DNA of 64,000 bases, taken from NCBI RefSeq assembly GCF_003014485.1, contig NZ_PYGA01000001.1:62001-126000 (forward strand), in the 5' to 3' direction. How positions within the stretch are numbered: the first letter of the stretch is position 1; each line of letters begins with the position of its first letter. Shown piece after piece: positions 60,348 to 64,000 of this stretch. Below the pieces are notes generated by a model. It made no database searches and was not told the origin of the DNA. It saw nothing but the letters and a program-made list of their open reading frames with translations. A program made the position numbers and the translations under genes. This DNA is from Murinocardiopsis flavida. GTDB lineage: Bacteria > Actinomycetota > Actinomycetes > Streptosporangiales > Streptosporangiaceae.

Positions 60348-61064
60348 ATGGGGCGTCTCCGCAGAACGGCAGCTGCCGGCCGGCCACCGGACGACGGGCT
60401 CACCGTCACCATCCAGCGCGGCGACCCCGGGGCACGGACCGGATTCCGCGTCGCCACCTTCACCCCGATGACCGTCCTCGACGTCCTCCTCGCCGTCCAG
60501 CGGGAGCACGACCCGTCGATCGGCTTCCGCTTCTCCTGCCGCGTGGGCATGTGCGGGACCTGCGGGGTGCGGGTGAACGGCCGGTCGGTCCTCGCCTGCC
60601 AGACGCCCGTGCCCGAGAACGGGGAACCGGTCGCCATCGCGCCCATGGCGGGGTTCCCCGTCGTCCGCGACCTGATCGTCGACACCACCCCCTTCTGGGA
60701 CGAGTGGCGGCGCGTCACGCCCTACGTCGTACCGGCAGAGGACGCCGCCGAACCCGCGCGGATCGCGCCCGACTCCCCCGAGCGCCGCGCCATCGACCCC
60801 TCCCTCGACTGCGTCCAGTGCGGCGTGTGCTTCTCCAGTTGCGGTATCGCGGGCGGGTCGCGCACCTTCCTCGGCCCGGCCGCGCTCAACCGCGCACTCG
60901 TCCTCGTCAACGACTCGCGCGACACCGCGACGCAGGAGCGCCTCGACCTGGTGAGCGGGCCCGACGGCGTGGACCGCTGCCACTACATCTACGGGTGCAG
61001 CTCCGCCTGCCCCAAGGGGCTCGACCCCGCCGCGTCCATCCGCCGGCTGCGCAGGGGGCGATGA
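60348..61064 (+). CDS. Succinate dehydrogenase/fumarate reductase iron-sulfur subunit
   Basis: This 238-residue SdhB/FrdB-type protein has the [2Fe-2S] motif with C64, C69, C72 and C84 (SCRVGMCGTCGVRVNG and LAC) and the C-terminal cluster segments CVQCGVCFSSC and YGCSSACPKG. It passes electrons from the flavoprotein to the membrane subunits. GAGGAG lies five bases before the ATG at 60348. The flavoprotein start follows the stop by one base. The B-A-C-D gene order differs from the C-D-A-B order of the usual respiratory succinate dehydrogenase. Confidence 0.92.
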   Translation: MGRLRRTAAAGRPPDDGLTVTIQRGDPGARTGFRVATFTPMTVLDVLLAVQREHDPSIGFRFSCRVGMCGTCGVRVNGRSVLACQTPVPENGEPVAIAPMAGFPVVRDLIVDTTPFWDEWRRVTPYVVPAEDAAEPARIAPDSPERRAIDPSLDCVQCGVCFSSCGIAGGSRTFLGPAALNRALVLVNDSRDTATQERLDLVSGPDGVDRCHYIYGCSSACPKGLDPAASIRRLRRGR

Positions 61065-61065
61065 G

Positions 61066-62811
61066 GTGCCGTCCGACGACGCCGTCCACTACGAGGAGCT
61101 CACCACCGACGTCGCCATCGTGGGCGCCGGCGGGGCCGGGCTCATGTGCGCGCTGCACTGCCATGCCGGCGCACCGGGGCTCGACATCACCGTCATCAGC
61201 AAGGGCGCGGTCGGGCGGTCCGGGTGCACGCGCATGGTGCAGGGCGGCTACAACGCCGTCATCGACCCGGCCGACTCCCTCGACGCCCACCTCGTCGACA
61301 CGCTCCGAGGCGGGAAGTACCTCAACGACCAGCGGCTCGCCGACGCCCTCGTGCGCGACGCCCCCAAGGTCATCCGCGAACTGGAGACCACCGTCGGCTG
61401 CTTCTTCGACCGCCGCCCCGACGGCGCCATCAAGCAGAAGGCGTTCGCCGGGCAGTCCTTCGACCGCACCGTGCACCGCGGCGACCTCACCGGCATCGAG
61501 ATCATGTCGCGGCTGCGCGACCAGATGTTCCGCATCGGTGCACGCGAACTGGAGGACGTCCGGGCGCTCGACCTCGTCTTCGACGCCGAGGGCGAACTGG
61601 CGGGCATGACCTGCCTGGAGATCGCCACGGGGCGGTTCATCCTGGTCCGGGCGCGGGTCGTGGTCGTCGCCACGGGCGGCGCCGCGACGATGTACCGGAT
61701 CGCGGCGCCCGCGCGGGAGAAGACCGGCGACGGCGTCGCCATGTGCCTGCGGGCCGGGCTGCCGGTCCGCGACATGGAGATGATGCAGTTCCACCCGACC
61801 GGCCTGCTCGCGGGGGCGTCCCGGATGACGGGGGCGGTGCTGGAGGAGGGGCTGCGCGGCGCCGGCGCCCACCTGTTCAACGCGCGCGGCGAGCGGTTCA
61901 TGGCCTCCTACGACCCCGAGCGCATGGAGCGCTCGACCCGCGACGTCGTCGCGCGGGCCAGCTACACCGAGATCACCGCCGGCCGCGGCACCGAGGCGGG
62001 CGGGGTGCTGATCGACATCTCGCACCTGGGCGCCGAGGCCGTCGAGCGCTCCTTCCCCGGCATGGTGCAGCGGACCCGGCAGATCGGCCAGGACCTCGCC
62101 ACCGGCCCGGTCGAGGTCTCGCCCACCGCGCACTTCCACATGGGCGGGGTGGTCATCGACCCGCACTGCCGCACGGCGGTCGACGGGCTGCTGGTCGCCG
62201 GTGAGGACGCCGGCGGGGTGCACGGCGCGAACCGGCTGGGCGGCAACGGCGTCGCCGAGTCCACGGTGTTCGGCTGCCGGGCGGGCGACACCGCTGCCTC
62301 GATGGCGGGCGGCCGCGGGCTGCGGACGCCCGACCCGGCGTCGGTGGCGGCGTCGTTCGCCCGCGCGCTCGCCCCGCTCGACGGGCCCGGCACCGAGTCG
62401 CCGTTCCCGCTGACCCGCGACCTCAAGGACCTGATGTGGGCGGACTGCGGGGTGGTGCGCGACGCCAAGGGCCTCTCTGAGGCCCGTACGGCGCTCGCGG
62501 CGCTGGGCGAGCGCGCCCGGCGCCTGGCCGTCCCCGGCCCCGCCGTCTTCAACCCCGCCTGGCAGGAGGCCCTGGACGTGCGCAACCAGCTCATCGTGGC
62601 GCGGACCATCGTGGAGTCGGCGCTGCTCCGCGAGGAGACCCGCGGCGCCCATGCCCGCTCCGACTTCCCCGACCGCCGCGACGACGTGTGGCTGCGGTCC
62701 ATCAGGCTCACCTCCGACGGCCCCGACTCGGACCCGCGGCTGTGGACCGTGCCGGTGGAGTTCCCGTTGCGCGGCCCCGACGCGGACGCGGAGAGCGGGG
62801 GTGCTCGATGA
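61066..62811 (+). CDS. Succinate dehydrogenase/fumarate reductase flavoprotein-type subunit with altered FAD site
   Basis: This 581-residue flavoprotein has the FAD-binding start DVAIVGAGGAGLMCALH and substrate-site features of the SdhA/FrdA family: MQFHPTGLL, the Arg in EEGLRGAGAHLF, the capping-domain PTAHFHMGGVVID and HGANRLGGNGVAES. Where SdhA normally has Arg-Ser-His-Thr with the His bound covalently to FAD, this protein has S52-G-C54-T55 (before RMVQGG). FAD is therefore probably held non-covalently, as in some fumarate-reductase-like enzymes and L-aspartate oxidase. It is coupled to the membrane-subunit gene by ATGA. Confidence 0.88.
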   Translation: MPSDDAVHYEELTTDVAIVGAGGAGLMCALHCHAGAPGLDITVISKGAVGRSGCTRMVQGGYNAVIDPADSLDAHLVDTLRGGKYLNDQRLADALVRDAPKVIRELETTVGCFFDRRPDGAIKQKAFAGQSFDRTVHRGDLTGIEIMSRLRDQMFRIGARELEDVRALDLVFDAEGELAGMTCLEIATGRFILVRARVVVVATGGAATMYRIAAPAREKTGDGVAMCLRAGLPVRDMEMMQFHPTGLLAGASRMTGAVLEEGLRGAGAHLFNARGERFMASYDPERMERSTRDVVARASYTEITAGRGTEAGGVLIDISHLGAEAVERSFPGMVQRTRQIGQDLATGPVEVSPTAHFHMGGVVIDPHCRTAVDGLLVAGEDAGGVHGANRLGGNGVAESTVFGCRAGDTAASMAGGRGLRTPDPASVAASFARALAPLDGPGTESPFPLTRDLKDLMWADCGVVRDAKGLSEARTALAALGERARRLAVPGPAVFNPAWQEALDVRNQLIVARTIVESALLREETRGAHARSDFPDRRDDVWLRSIRLTSDGPDSDPRLWTVPVEFPLRGPDADAESGGAR

Positions 62812-63314
62812 CGGCGGTGCAGTTCGCCTTCCTTGCCGGTCTCACGGTCGTCTCGGCCGCCATCGTCGCGTTCACCGCGCTGGTCCTGCTCAGCGCGCGC
62901 CGGATCGACGGCGGCCCGCACCTGCTCGCCGTGCTGCGCGCCCGGCTCGGACGCTCGCCCTACGACCTCGCCGAGGGCAACCGCTGGGCGTTCTACGTCC
63001 ACCGCATCACGGGTTTCGCGGTGTTCGCCTTCCTCGCCCTGCACCTGCTCGACGTCGGGCTGTACGCGCTGTCGCCCGCCCTCTTCGACGAGGTGCACGC
63101 GCTGTACTCGACCCCGCTGATGCGGGTCTTCGAGTGCGGCCTGCTCTTCGCGCTGCTGTTCCACGCCTTGAACGGGCTGCGGCTGCTGGTCATCGACCTC
63201 GCCGATGTGGGCGCGCGGGCGGCGGGACGGCTGCTGGACGGGGTCGGCGTCCTCACGTTCGCGGGGACCGCGGCGGGCAGCGCGGTCATCCTGTGGCCGG
63301 TGTTCGCCCCATGA
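62808..63314 (+). CDS. SdhC-like membrane subunit
   Basis: This 168-residue protein has about four membrane segments, the heme-type His in FYVHRITGFAVFAFLALHL and the phrase LFHALNGLRLLVIDL typical of succinate dehydrogenase cytochrome b subunits. It anchors the flavoprotein and iron-sulfur subunits and reduces or oxidises quinone. The ATG overlaps the flavoprotein stop, and its stop overlaps the next start. Confidence 0.85.
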   Translation: MTAVQFAFLAGLTVVSAAIVAFTALVLLSARRIDGGPHLLAVLRARLGRSPYDLAEGNRWAFYVHRITGFAVFAFLALHLLDVGLYALSPALFDEVHALYSTPLMRVFECGLLFALLFHALNGLRLLVIDLADVGARAAGRLLDGVGVLTFAGTAAGSAVILWPVFAP

Positions 63315-63727
63315 CCGCCACGCCCCGCCCCGCCACCCCGCCGCCTGCCAGGGAGCCGACGATGCCGGACCAGGACACCGCCCGGGTGCGCACGGCGCGC
63401 AGCGGGACCTACCTCACCATCAGGGCCACGGGGGTGCTGCTGGCCGTCCTGGCGCTGGGCCACTTCGGTGTCACCCACATCGTCAACGACGTCGCGGCGA
63501 CCGACTCCTCGTTCGTCGCGCGGCGGTGGAGCTCGGCGCTGTGGGTGGTCTGGGACGCGCTGCTGCTGGCGATGGCGCTGCTGCACGTGGGCGCGGCGAT
63601 GGGCGCGGTGGTCCGCGACCACTGCCCCGGGCGGGGGGCGCGGCGAGCGGTGCTGGCGGGCATGCGCGTGCTGATCGCGGCGCTCTTCGTCCTCGGGGCG
63701 CTGACCCTCGTCGTCGCCGCGGGGTGA
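63311..63727 (+). CDS. SdhD-like membrane subunit
   Basis: This 138-residue protein begins with a Pro-rich lead followed by three membrane segments. The phrases ALGHFGVTHIVND and SSALWVVWDALLLAMALLH hold His residues fit for heme or quinone binding. It completes the four-gene complex. The ATG overlaps the previous stop (ATGA); an in-frame ATG at 63362 with a GGGAG site is an alternative start. Confidence 0.8.
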   Translation: MTATPRPATPPPAREPTMPDQDTARVRTARSGTYLTIRATGVLLAVLALGHFGVTHIVNDVAATDSSFVARRWSSALWVVWDALLLAMALLHVGAAMGAVVRDHCPGRGARRAVLAGMRVLIAALFVLGALTLVVAAG

Positions 63728-63789
63728 CCCGGCGGCCGGACGGGATCGGCCCAGGATGCAGTGTTGCAGATCACAGTCTGAACGTGTCA

Positions 63790-63806
63790 TGGTATGACCT
63801 CTTTCC
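63790..63806 (+). promoter_or_regulatory. Shared operator, copy 2 (before the ABC transporter gene)
   Basis: TGGTATGACCTCTTTCC matches the minus-strand reading of the site before the sdh-like operon (TGGTAAGACCTCTTACC) at 15 of 17 positions. It lies 26 bp before the ABC gene start, suggesting one regulator for both. Confidence 0.68.
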
Positions 63807-63831
63807 ACTTAGCGCAGAGGAGTGCACAGCG

Positions 63832-64000
63832 ATGGAGCTCCGAACCTCGCCGGCCGACACGCCGGCGCCCCGCACATCGGCGCCGCTGCTCGACGTCGAA
63901 CACGCGCGCGTCGGCTACGAACTGGACGGCCGCCTCCAGGTCGCCGTCGAGGACGTCAGCTTCGCCATCCACCCCGGCGAGCACGTCATGCTGCTCGGCC
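63832..64000 (+). CDS. ABC transporter ATP-binding protein (partial, N-terminus only)
   Basis: The first 56 codons are visible. They open with a Pro/Thr-rich lead and reach the phrase VEDVSFAIHPGEHVMLLG that precedes the Walker A motif; the rest is beyond the window. Comparison by eye favours the nitrate/sulfonate/taurine-type importers, but this is tentative. GAGGAG lies before the ATG. Its promoter shares an operator with the sdh-like operon 3.5 kb upstream. Confidence 0.8.
   Translation, partial: MELRTSPADTPAPRTSAPLLDVEHARVGYELDGRLQVAVEDVSFAIHPGEHVMLLG

Noticed and set aside
1-64000. CRISPR arrays, prophage, intact insertion sequences, tRNA or rRNA
   Set aside because: No regularly spaced repeats, recombinase/transposase genes or structural RNA signatures were seen on either strand.

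Overview
The window is about 64 kb of very GC-rich DNA with strongly GC-biased third codon positions. GTG/TTG starts are frequent, four-base start/stop overlaps (ATGA, GTGA) are common, and regulators typical of actinomycetes are present: an IdeR-type iron box, BlaI/M56, an ECF sigma with a SnoaL-like tail, a SigB/SigF-type sigma and many TetR/GntR/LysR regulators. This points to a filamentous actinobacterium. Nocardiopsaceae or Streptosporangiales is my guess, not something the sequence proves. I see no rRNA, tRNA, CRISPR array, prophage or intact insertion sequence, so the window looks like ordinary chromosome made of accessory metabolic and regulatory modules.

Layout from left to right. 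0-4.2 kb: a two-component system (regulator cut by the left edge) and a membrane-anchored serine beta-lactamase-like hydrolase. 4.4-7.5 kb: an iron-siderophore ABC operon (binding protein and two permeases, no ATPase) under an iron box. 7.6-10.1 kb: a secreted sugar-dehydrogenase-type propeller with a LamG-like tail, behind a consensus promoter and a LacI-type operator. 10.2-13.8 kb: an ECF sigma with a SnoaL-like tail among VOC, NmrA-type and DoxX-like genes; a 31-bp promoter-like element occurs before both the sigma gene and the doxX-like gene. 14-19.1 kb: a BlaI/M56 regulatory pair joined to two DsbA-like proteins, a CcdA-like membrane protein and a PQQ-propeller lipoprotein. Three copies of one 17-bp palindrome lie in front of the two operons and tie the set together. 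19.3-27.5 kb: a CASTOR/POLLUX-type channel, an APC permease, a MatC-like carboxylate carrier, an aldehyde dehydrogenase and a beta-hydroxyacid dehydrogenase.

27.7-39.4 kb: a LigD-type ATP-dependent DNA ligase, then a leftward cluster of a hydantoinase-A-like protein, two DUF917 proteins, a PucR regulator, AroM, an OPT transporter, DUF1177 and a PepE peptidase. Most of these families have no known function, so this is a strong candidate for an undescribed catabolic pathway. 39.4-45.4 kb: a TetR/methyltransferase pair, small hypothetical genes, a PoxB-like enzyme and a Tat-exported C39-like protein. 45.6-49.8 kb: a copper island (metal-binding secreted protein, CopA, CopZ) with repeated TACCC-N5-GGGTA operators. 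49.8-55.6 kb: LysR/EamA, a DUF1772 protein, an SMR pump with its TetR, and a sulfotransferase. 55.7-58.7 kb: GntR, a CaiB-type CoA transferase and an enoyl-CoA hydratase. 58.8-60.2 kb: a SigB-type sigma and a small acidic protein. 60.3-64 kb: a second-type succinate dehydrogenase/fumarate reductase operon whose flavoprotein has Cys in place of the usual FAD-linking His, followed by the start of an ABC transporter gene. The two promoters share an unusual operator.

Start sites were chosen from Shine-Dalgarno spacing and overlaps. Family assignments come from motif recognition by eye; no database search was run.
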